From Hyphochytrium catenoides (lineage: Eukaryota; Sar; Hyphochytriomycetes; Hyphochytriales; Hyphochytriaceae): DNA of 15,338 nucleotides. The stretch spans positions 37,086 through 52,423 of the forward strand of contig FLMG01000613.1 of assembly GCA_900088475.1 (NCBI GenBank), written 5' to 3'. Below, one piece after another: positions 1 to 7,867 of the stretch; position 1 is the stretch's first letter, and every line of letters begins with the position of its first letter. Below the pieces are notes generated by a model. That model saw only the letters and a list, made by a program, of their open reading frames with translations, had not been told where the DNA came from and did no database searches. A program made the translations under genes and the position numbers.

Positions 1-7
1 AAGCGTA

Positions 8-1941
8 ATGAACTTCTCCATAGGTGCAGCGCCTAAGAAGAAGTATGGACTGGTCAAGCCTGGAAAGAAGGTCTTAGGCTTCCTGAACGCCTTAGTTCGT
101 CGATTTGTTGCCGTCCTTGCTCCGCCATGCCTCGGCTGATTGCTGCTTCCAGTCTTCGATTGTCTCTGAGCTATCCCTCTGTTCGCTTGCTCCTTTATCT
201 TTCTCCCTGTTCTTCTGCCAGCCATCTTTCTTCGCCCCCTCTTACTTCTAATCATCCTTAGTATTACCGGCCTATCTCCTACGGCAGAATATATATATGC
301 TTAATCGCTCTCGTCCTTTTCTACTGGCTTGACCAGGCGCCACCAGCATCTAGGCCAAGGTCTTCGTTGTTTGCTGGCGGTGCAGACGAAGAAGACGTAG
401 ACCAAGGCGTGTCCAATCATGAGCTAGTAAACCGAGCCCTCCAGCAGTCAGCGCTGAAAAGCAGTCAAAAACAATTCGAAGAAGCTCAGAAAGCTCTCGC
501 GGAGGACCCGACGGTTTATGATTATGATGGGGTCTACGACGACATACAGAGAGCGAGACAGAGTGAAAGAGAGCAGAGAGAGGCCGAGAAGGCCCAACCA
601 AAGAAGGTGAGAGATAAGCGTGAGCATCTCTGCATAGCAAGACTTCGCCTTGGTCAATTCTTACCCTAGTTTCTCTGCTTGCTTGCGTCTTGAGTCATTG
701 CTCGTTAAAGGCTCCATGTATGCCCATCCTACCTCACACACCGGGAAGCTGTGATGGAGGCATTGAGGCTACGTTTTGCTTCCTCTTGGGCCTTTCAATC
801 TATCTCTTGTTCCGCGTACAGATCATGATGCTTGCCGGCTAACTATAGTTCCTTGATGGCCTTCCCCCTGCTTTGGTCTCGTGGTCTCACAAGTTATTTC
901 CGACGTACTCTCCTCTCCTTTTCCGCACTTTCTCTCTATGGGGCTCCCTAGACCTCCAAATATATCAACACACTTATGGAGAAGGCAACCATCAGACAAA
1001 GGGAGATAGACAGAGCGAGAGAAAGGTAACTACCATGTCACTGTCACTTCTTTGGGCGACCCTACGTCCCTCATAACATATATCTCTCTCTCTTTCCTCT
1101 CTCTCGTCTCTACTAGGAAGCTTTTAAAGGAAAGACAGGCTGAGGACGACCTCTACGGTCAGAAGGACAAGTATGTGACAGCGGCGTACAAGAAAAAGCT
1201 GGAAGAAGATCGAAGATGGGAAGCAGCAGGTAGCATTTGCATCAATCTTCCTCTTTCTCAGTCCTTTAGCCATTCCACGCCTACAATTTCTAACCAGTAT
1301 GCAGTCTTTCGCCCTTATTTGCTTATGTTATGCTTGCCCGGAAGAGCGGGCCGTTTGACGTATATACCCTGAGCGAATAGCCTCTCTCAAGTTTACCTCC
1401 TCCTCCTTCCAACGAAATACCTTGTGACCTCTAACCTGCTCCATCACAACTAGATGCCAAGGAAGCTGCCAGGGAAGAAGCAGAAAGTGCAGCAAGACGT
1501 GGGACTATGTCGGGGTTTTACTCTAATCTACTCACTCGGAACATTGCAATGGGGAGCAACGTCAAAGACTCGGCTAAAAGTCTCTATACAGTGGGGAATC
1601 GTGCAGGAGAAGGTACCACCTCATCAGACAAGGCCAAGGAGAAGCTGGCTAACGAGGGTGAGGCCAAGCAAGGAGACAGAAGAGAACGCGAAGGAAGTGG
1701 CAGGCCGGTCTCCCCATCAGGTGAAGCACAAGACGTAGAGAAAAAGCGCAAAGTAGATGAGCTTGCTGAGAAGAAGGCAGAGAGAGATGAAGAGGAAAAA
1801 GCAGCCATGCCGCCACCTACGGCTGAGGCAGCAGAAGAGGACGCGAAACGCAGGCAAGCCGAGGCTGAAGCGCTAGCCAAAAAGGAAAGAGAAGACAAGA
1901 TTGCCGCCGCCAAGGCGCGATTCTTGGCCAGAAAAAAGTGA
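8..1941 (+). CDS. NSRP1: Nuclear speckle splicing regulator (NSRP1/CCDC55-like), five exons
   Basis: Exons 8-70, 337-606, 952-1025, 1117-1229 and 1454-1941 join to 335 codons plus TGA. The protein follows the NSRP1 N-terminal family (formerly DUF2040) throughout: a short basic start with KKKYGL (about residues 10-15), an SSLF/acidic stretch (30-43), KALAEDPTVYDYDGVYDD (73-90), KYINTL (114-119), YVTAAYKKKLEE (155-166) and SGFYSNLL (193-200). The rest is a highly charged, probably coiled-coil Lys/Glu/Ala tail ending RFLARKK. Animal members have a long Arg/Ser/Lys-rich tail; here the tail is short. The family is known as nuclear, speckle-associated and involved in alternative splicing; that role here is inferred. 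The start at 8 gives the usual N-terminal motif, although only seven bases precede it, so an upstream exon cannot be excluded. Donors are GTCTTA, GTGAGA, GTAACT and GTAGCA. The first is weak but is required by phase. Converges with NAA50. Confidence 0.9.
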
Positions 1942-1950
1942 GCAATCAGG

Positions 1951-1956
1951 AATAAA
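1951..1956 (+). terminator. Polyadenylation signal of the NSRP1-like gene
   Basis: AATAAA lies ten bases after the TGA stop. This is very close to the stop, so the 3' UTR would be short, which fits the narrow spacer to the convergent neighbour. Function is inferred from position only. Confidence 0.55.
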
Positions 1957-2069
1957 GAGATTAACCGGATTCGCTTTCTTGCACCGAGCTCCTCCTGGTG
2001 TGCGAGTCGAGTCTATCCATAGGGAGGCAGCGACAAGAACAACGAAGAGGCATAAGAAGGGAGATTAGC

Positions 2070-2075
2070 TTTATT
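2070..2075 (-). terminator. Possible polyadenylation signal overlapping the NAA50 stop
   Basis: Read on the minus strand the last codons and stop give AAATAAAG, so an AATAAA hexamer contains the TAA stop of NAA50. No other canonical hexamer is seen in the 129-bp convergent spacer on this strand. Use of this site is inferred; a variant hexamer further downstream could be the real one. Confidence 0.35.
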
Positions 2076-3028
2076 TCTCCGAGGCGTCCAATGTTTTCCT
2101 CAGCACATAGCAATCTGGAGGATCGATGCGCTTATAATAGTTGCTGATCGTCTCAGAGATTTGAAAGCCAAACTTCTCATAGAACTGGATGGCTTCACTG
2201 TTGCTGGTCTGTACGTGGAGGTAGACCTCCTCGATCTGAGAGTCCTTGGCTGCAGCCTTCAGGACGCTCTGCAGCAACCTGGAGCCTAATAAGAGGAGGA
2301 GAGGGGTAGAGGGCCAAGAAGGCTCAGCGCAAGTTTTCAAATGGGTACTTGGGACATTTTCCTTTCTCTTCGGTCAGATTATTGGGCTGTTAGGCTGAGT
2401 CTTACCAATTTGACTCCTGCGGTAGGCAGCAAGCACCCCGAGCGTCATGATGTACACTTTCTTCTTCCCGTTGGGCGCTGTTTCTATCCGACAGCACACT
2501 GCGCCAATCACTAAGCCATTGAAAAAAGCTATCGAAGAAGCAGAAGGATCAGTACGGGCACCAGCGACCTGATTAGGGAGAGTCTAAACCCAGGCAACAA
2601 GGAGGTTCAACCGTAGTGAAGTCAACGGAACGGGGGCAGCGACGCTAGAGAGCACAGGGGCAGTAAGGGCCCAAGGAAATGGAAGCAGTCCATAACCGCC
2701 CAGGCTAGTGGACACACGGTGAAGACAAGTTGAGACGAAGAAAGGAGGAAGAGGTAGCGATAGGCTTCGTCCTACCGAACTTGGTGTAGTCCTCGGACGT
2801 AGCCAGGATGTCAGTGTAGAACTTATCGTTATACCGAACAGGGAAAATCGCGGTATTCAACTTCCTGAGCTGTCCTACATTGTTCTCATTGATCGGGCCG
2901 AAGGAGATAGGAAGACTAGGCGTCGAGGAGTTTCCTGGTACAAAGGCAACAGCCAGCTTGAGACTCTAAGGAAATTTGCTCTCCTCTGCTTTGTCCTTAC
3001 CTTCTGTGGTTTCGGCCATCATGCCCAT
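2071..3028 (-). CDS. NAA50: N-alpha-acetyltransferase 50 (NatE catalytic subunit), four exons
   Basis: Exons on the minus strand are 3028-3001, 2934-2776, 2528-2406 and 2285-2071, giving 174 residues. The protein is a GNAT-fold acetyltransferase matching NAA50/San along its whole length: QLRKLNTAIFPVRYNDKFY (31-49, substrate-binding loop), GAVCCRIE (71-78), VYIMTLGVLAAYRRSQIGS (87-105, acetyl-CoA loop) and YLHVQTSN...FYEKFGF (125-143), then NYYKRIDP. Tyr88 and His127 correspond to the catalytic pair Tyr73/His112 of human NAA50 and keep the same 39-residue spacing. The family acetylates N-terminal Met-containing substrates in the cytosol, often bound to NatA, and supports sister chromatid cohesion. 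The start at 3028 is preceded by an in-frame TAG, and Met codons at positions 3 and 4 are alternatives. Donors are GTAAGG, GTAGGA and GTAAGA; introns are 66, 247 and 120 bp. The 13-residue leader before the core is longer than in human. Confidence 0.96.
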
Positions 3029-4204
3029 CGTCCGCTACTAGCAAATCTAGCGTCTTTCTAGCGTTGCAGGGCTAGATGATCCCCGTCTTGAGAAAGCCTG
3101 GCAAAGTAAAACTCCTCGAGGGACAAGCAGCAGACGAGGAGAAGGGCCCTTGAGTACGTACACTTCAAGGCCAAGATGAGGAGTGATGCAATGAAAAACT
3201 GCTTCCTTTTGACAGAAAGGGAAGGAAAGCTTGCCAGCTGTTCAACATCTGGAGCTGCTTCAACACTCTTCAATCCTGGCCGCGCTGGCCGCGGCCGCCT
3301 GCTTCCCTCGCCACAGCGCTTACAGAGCCTGACACTCTGTCTCCCCCTCCCAACCCAGCGGACCAGATACAAAGCTCCCGTTCCCGCGTAAACAGAGCCT
3401 CACCACTCGTCCCCGCGCTGAATCTTTCCAATTCACCTGAAGCTATCCATTTATTCAGAAATACCTCATCTCAACCAAAGCTGCCCAGTCTCGTTTGTTT
3501 CGTTGCATGAAACCTATTATAGTTTGCATGTAGCGTACAGATTCTGATGTTCAAAGTTCATGTTGATGGTCTGATGCTTCTCCGATCCTCAGGAGCTCAG
3601 AAGTCGAAGGGTTGCCGACCAGCTTGGGGTCTCTTCAGTCGGCGGCGGCTGCCACAATGGCGCAATGGCTGGTGCATTCTAGGAGTAGATCAACCTCTGG
3701 TGAAGGTCCTTAGCATCTGGAGTGTCGCGGTGGTAAAAGAATTGTGTTCGGCACAACTATATGGTCCGCACATGTGAGTCATGGCATAGAAGGAGGCCTC
3801 TCTTTTGGGAACAGCTCTACGGAGGACTAGTGCGATGGCACTGAAGCCCTGTAGGTGGCGCCCAGGATTCGTTTCAAAATCTATCTTGATGATTCATAAG
3901 CTTATGGGAAACACTAGCTTGCCAGCGATGGTGATCGGGATGACACTGAACAAAGGGGGCATATTAAGAACAAGGAGCGAGGGTCCGTTCCTCCAGCCTC
4001 CATAGTGATGATATCTTGACAAATGGTCAAGCTAGGTCCGGGCTGACTCGGAGCACTAAAGGCGCATCACCTAACTAAGAAGGTTCTTCAACTTCAACCC
4101 TCAAGAGGATAGACCACGAGATTCAGTACCAAGCAGAACAATGGCAGTCCATCACTCATAGATATCTAACATAAAGTGAGAATAAATAACCTTTGTTTGC
4201 TCCT
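3029..4204. other. Intergenic stretch, no recognised gene
   Basis: About 1.2 kb between the NAA50 start and the FAR1-like stop. It should hold the NAA50 promoter at its left end and the 3' UTR of the FAR1-like gene at its right end. Open frames of 66-104 codons exist on both strands, but none resembles a known family or joins convincingly by splicing. A short GC-rich cluster with GGCCGCG repeats lies near 3277-3300. I see no TATA box in good position for NAA50. Confidence 0.5.
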
Positions 4205-5353
4205 TCACGTGTCAACTCGATGGCTGTCGTGAAGCACTTCCATGACGGTCATGACCCGCTGCCTATATTGTTCGTCCTCAGTCGCGTGCTTTGCGATGAG
4301 CTTGAACTTCTTCATGAGTTCATCATAGATCCCAGACTTTCCCCTAGACGAAAGGGCTGCAGTATCTTCGATCTCCCGAACTACCTCTTCCTTGGATCGA
4401 GTCTTCAGGATACCCAGCTGATGATTGTGGCCATGACTAGGGACATCGTCAGCTTTGATAACCCATCCATCTGTGCCCTTTGCTCTCCATATCCGAGTCT
4501 TCCACTTGCAGCCGGTCTTTTTCGTGCCCTTGGTGGTGAGCTTGAGCTTGTGTGGATCACCCCAGCAGGAACATCGCAAAGTGATTATCGAGATCTTGTT
4601 GCCCTCACTGGACCGCCTTTCATGTCTCGTGCGGACGATTGCGAAGCCTTGCCTCGCCGCCCAGGTTCTAAGTGCAAGTATAGCCTCTTCCGACGAGTTC
4701 CATAGACCTCGAGGCATCGGTATATTCGCATCTCGAGCGCGGCCCGCTGCCGGTATCGCTTCTCTCAGAAGGGGAAGTCTGGGATCTCTCTTATTAGGTT
4801 CCATGGAATGATTGTGGTCAAACTTGGGCATGTCAGTGGGGCGCAGTATCCATTCAGTTGCCCCCTGTGGTCTATGGACTTTCAGTCGCCACTGGCAGTT
4901 GCTCTTCTTACTCGGTCTTCGACCTACTCTTCCCAATTTATCGGCACTTCCGCCATGCTCACAGTGCAGATCTAAGGTGCAGAGCTTAGCACCCTCCGAT
5001 TGACGCCGCGCTATGCGAGCTCTGCAAACCGAGAAGCCGATACCGCAAGCCCATGCGTTGATCTCGGCGGTAGCCTGCTCATCCGACTTCCAAGGTCCAG
5101 TTGGAATACCCTCACAAAAGGCTGTCGACACCTGAGTTTCAGTTTCGTTATGCGGGGGAGCTGTGGAAGCCTCCGCCTCTTGTCTGGTGACTCCATCAGT
5201 GCTTGCTTGGGCTCCTTCAGTGATAATGGTCGTAGTGTCCTCTTGAATGACGTCGCGCTGGCTCGCAGGTATCTGTGACTTTTCCGGGGACTGCGACTCT
5301 GCCATGGAATGACTAACTCCATTAGGCTTCCGGCGCGAGTTTCCACGTGGCAT
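4205..5353 (-). CDS. Tandem FAR1-like zinc DNA-binding protein, intronless
   Basis: A single 382-residue reading frame. Residues 1-85 are polar and low in complexity. Two related domains follow at about 86-183 and 216-314. Each begins with a Trp and an acidic/Ala helix (KSDEQATAEINAWA; NSSEEAILALRTWA), then GFSVCRAR or GFAIVRTR, an RR.SEG.K turn, a Cys, a basic strand, a second Cys followed by a Trp, and HNH. Putative zinc ligands are Cys131, Cys153, His180, His182 and Cys261, Cys282, His309, His311. The Trp-to-Cys distance is 43 residues and the second Cys-to-first His distance is 27 in both, so the domains are duplicates. This C-C-HxH layout is that of FAR1/FHY3 N-terminal domains (WRKY-GCM1 fold, derived from MULE transposases). 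No transposase catalytic core, SWIM finger or nuclease is present. The C-terminal 60 residues are helical and charged. I chose the ATG at 5353; the frame stays open upstream without an ATG. A sequence-specific nuclear transcription regulator is inferred; targets unknown. Confidence 0.8.
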   Translation of the reverse strand: MPRGNSRRKPNGVSHSMAESQSPEKSQIPASQRDVIQEDTTTIITEGAQASTDGVTRQEAEASTAPPHNETETQVSTAFCEGIPTGPWKSDEQATAEINAWACGIGFSVCRARIARRQSEGAKLCTLDLHCEHGGSADKLGRVGRRPSKKSNCQWRLKVHRPQGATEWILRPTDMPKFDHNHSMEPNKRDPRLPLLREAIPAAGRARDANIPMPRGLWNSSEEAILALRTWAARQGFAIVRTRHERRSSEGNKISIITLRCSCWGDPHKLKLTTKGTKKTGCKWKTRIWRAKGTDGWVIKADDVPSHGHNHQLGILKTRSKEEVVREIEDTAALSSRGKSGIYDELMKKFKLIAKHATEDEQYRQRVMTVMEVLHDSHRVDT

Positions 5354-5413
5354 TGTCACTCCTTTATCGCGAGCCTGAGGACAAGCCGAGATGGAAGGAC
5401 TCTTCAAGAGCCC

Positions 5414-5419
5414 TTTATA
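5414..5419 (-). promoter_or_regulatory. TATA box of the FAR1-like gene
   Basis: TATAAA (context CTTATAAAGGG) on the minus strand, 61 bp upstream of the chosen ATG. That leaves room for transcription to start about 30 bp downstream with a short leader. It supports the ATG at 5353 rather than an earlier start. A CACGTG palindrome sits at 5344-5349, just inside the coding region. Confidence 0.5.
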
Positions 5420-6258
5420 AGAGCTCTTCCCTGCAATGGCTGAGGCGAGGGAGAAGGATGATGCTGGGATTGAGCATCGCCTTGATCCTGATGTGGAGCT
5501 GTGATGTATGACTGTTTGATGTGAGCTTCTGATCTGCTGACCGCGGCCCGAGCCGCATCACCCGCGCTGCCGTAGACGCTTCACTAGACTCTCGCCAGCC
5601 ACTATTACTTTACATATATACAGCATTTTCGGCCTTAGAGTCATTATGCTTCTATTACTACTGCTGTCGGTGCGTCTCAGCCGAATGGTACACCAGTTTT
5701 CTTAGTGTAACAAAGGTACAGATTGTGGATATATATAACAACGGTACAGATTGTGGATATATATTAAAGTGTTGTTCCGGATAGAACGTATTACATTCCG
5801 GAGTATATCAAGTTATCTCACGGTGTCCCTTGTCAGGAGCGTTCTCCATTGAAATTCTATAGAAAGCCCTGTGCGTTTGTCCCTTGAAGAAAGTCCAGAG
5901 CGCAAATGTGGCGCGGTACAGACAAAGGCTGTGTTATGGAGCTCATACATGTAGACGATAGAACTAACTTCATCTGCAATGGTCATTCGGAAGGCCCAGA
6001 ACAGGAGCAGCTTTATGAACGCCCATGGGTTGGGCTGTGTCACAGAGCGATAAGAACGTAGTGACAAGGCTTGCAACCTGCTCTGTTGCAAGTTAAAGGC
6101 CATACCTTCACAAAGCTCCGTGGAGGTGGGGACACCAAGAGATGGGCACTTGAGCTGTCAGAGAGAAGAGTGTTGCGCAAGGCTATCGCAAGATCTTTCT
6201 GACTCTTACGAAGAGCGTGACGATCGGAAGCAGTGCCATATAAGGTGGTGACCAATCA
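5420..6258. other. Divergent intergenic region between the FAR1-like and TAZ genes
   Basis: Shared upstream region of two divergently transcribed genes. It contains the 28-bp tandem duplication described separately. A 96-codon minus-strand frame (5813-6103) starts with ATG but has no recognisable family or domain. A CATATAAGG element (about 6236-6244) and a CCAAT (6252-6256) lie directly before the TAZ start codon, too close to be a normal TATA box unless the leader is a few bases long. Confidence 0.4.
5708..5763. repeat. 28-bp tandem duplication, two copies
   Basis: Units 5708-5735 and 5736-5763 are identical except for one base (A at 5714, C at 5742). Each ends in GGATATATA, so the pair creates two spaced TATATA blocks. 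It lies about 360 bp upstream of the FAR1-like start and about 500 bp upstream of the TAZ start. Only two copies are present, so it is a small local duplication; regulatory use is possible but unproved. Confidence 0.9.
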
Positions 6259-6952
6259 ATGGATACCGCAATGGATCAGGGTGGTCTCGGCGACGACATG
6301 GAGGACATGAGAGAGGTAAAACTCTTTCAGTACAACGAAGCGCTGTCACATGCAGTTCAATGCAAGGTACGGAACTCTATAGGTTCCTGGTGGCCCTTGA
6401 CAACCACGCCATCCTTGAACTCACTAGGCTTTCTTTGCTGCATAGAATCCAGACTGCGAGGCGTTCGATCGACGGTGCCGGAAGGTGAAAGCTCATCTGA
6501 TTCACATTTCAAAATGTTACATGGCAAGGAGGAACACGCCAAACTTTAGAATGGATGCGTAAGTCTGACAAGCTGCTATCTTGCACTAGGTCGCTCCGAT
6601 TCTGAACTTCTTCTGCTTTAGTTGCGCCGCCTGTGCGAAGACATGGGGTCTGCTATGCTTTCATGCTAAAAACTGCGCCACAGCCCTAGGCACAGGCTGT
6701 CATGTTCCCCAGTGTGACTACCTTCGGGCCAAAATCGCTCAGCACTCCGTCGCCACTGCTACAAGTGAGCTGACGCTGGGGGCTGACGGCTCTGTACAGA
6801 TTCAGGATGCCGGTTTTGTAGATAGTTTAGAACGGCGACAGGCCTTGGCGAAACAGGCCAGGGAAGAGACAATGAAGATGATTTATGAGATTCGCGCTAA
6901 GAAGGCAGCCGCTGCGCAGCAGGGTTATCAAGCGGTGGACTGGATTGGGTGA
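6259..6952 (+). CDS. Small TAZ-type zinc-finger protein, three exons
   Basis: Exons 6259-6366, 6446-6558 and 6622-6952 give 183 residues. After a short acidic N-terminus, residues about 22-110 carry three HxxxC motifs, each followed by a Cys pair: His31-Cys35 with Cys40 and Cys47; His56-Cys60 with Cys75 and Cys78; His88-Cys92 with Cys100 and Cys105. Three HCCC sites separated by helices are the layout of the TAZ domain of CBP/p300-type coactivators, which binds transcription-factor activation domains. The end of the domain, VPQCDYLRAKI, resembles the end of other TAZ domains. The remaining 70 residues are a Ser/Thr-rich linker and a charged Glu/Arg/Lys/Ala helix ending VDWIG. No acetyltransferase, bromodomain, BTB or PHD region is present. 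The acceptor at 6445 is set by phase; the next AG (6452) would give an early stop. Role inferred: nuclear protein-protein adaptor. Confidence 0.8.
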
Positions 6953-7867
6953 CAGTCGTCACAACCCATGGATAAAACTCTCTAACTTATGCTTTCTTGG
7001 CAGCGAAGGAAAGTCGTAGTCTGAGGCTTACTAGCCAAGAAGACGTTACTCTTTTTGTGTTCCATGTCTAGTTCTGAGCTGTTCATAATGGACTTCAATG
7101 TGCTGCTGAGCTAGCAGCAGGTCTTTACCTGGAAGAGGTCAGCCGATGGGAAGAATGTGGTATGGAACAGCAGAGTACCTGTAGCGGTAGTGAGCTAATC
7201 AGCACATTGTTGCCTTACGTGACGCTGGTATGAAGAGAGGAAAGGCAACGTTTCCGATGCGTTGGTGTCGCCACTCCTCTCCGCGGAAGATGCAGTTGGC
7301 TAAAAGGGTGCAATAGATGTATCTCTTGTCAGGTCTTGGCAAGGATGTTGCTCTTCTCAATCAACAAACACTGGGATGATGGCACCACCTGGCCTTCTTC
7401 TCTAAAGCAATGAAAAAAAAACTGTTCGTTACTCTAAGGATTTACGCTCGTCACTCAGCTACCCATAAGGCCCATAGCAAGCCTTTCATAGTTATCTTCA
7501 AAATTGATAAACCGGGCCATCATCACCGAATCAGGCAGAATAAATCCATAACAAAACCCGGAAAAAGCCATAACAAATCTTGTAAATCTCATATAATATC
7601 GATAAATACTTTTATGATTTTATTGTGGGACTAGTCTAGCCGTTAGCGGTTAGCCAGTTCTTGTGGTGGTCCTCTGTGGTTTGTGGTGGGGGCGGCGCTC
7701 CCAGTCCTTGTACAGCAGACACAGGGGCAAATCTTCGATCAGAAGCTGTGGGCTGCTCTTTCTGATCTGGAAAAGAGTTTTGGGCCTCTGTCATTGAGAT
7801 CTGCGCTCAGCTCTAGCCTGTTATTTGTCAATATAAGTGTAGGAGGGATAGATCAGCTTGAGAAAAA
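6953..7867. other. Intergenic region with AT-rich patch, upstream of eIF2-alpha
   Basis: Holds the 3' UTR of the TAZ gene and the promoter and leader of eIF2-alpha. No canonical AATAAA is found close to the TAZ stop. The stretch about 7400-7635 is clearly more AT-rich than its surroundings, with A-runs and a twice-repeated CCATAACAAA. An open frame across it encodes a Lys/His-rich 74-residue peptide with no resemblance I recognise. From about 7640 the sequence becomes GT-rich and then normal before the eIF2-alpha start. Confidence 0.45.
7101..7119. repeat. Short perfect inverted repeat
   Basis: TGCTGCT and AGCAGCA are complementary arms of 7 bp around a 5-base loop. It lies 150 bp after the TAZ gene stop. 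It may be part of the 3' UTR, or chance. Confidence 0.3.

Noticed and set aside
4193-4705. Plus-strand 170-codon open frame opposite the FAR1-like gene
   Set aside because: Its translation has no domain and it lies antisense to a frame with duplicated zinc-ligand motifs; the same holds for the other frames over 4455-5346.
5354-5407. Earlier start for the FAR1-like protein at 5407
   Set aside because: It would use a TTG codon. The ATG at 5353 lies 61 bp after a TATA box and is the first ATG in the frame.
6453-6549. TAZ gene exon 2 starting after the AG at 6452
   Set aside because: Joined to exon 1 in phase 0 it reaches a stop after a few codons; the AG at 6445 keeps the Cys/His pattern.
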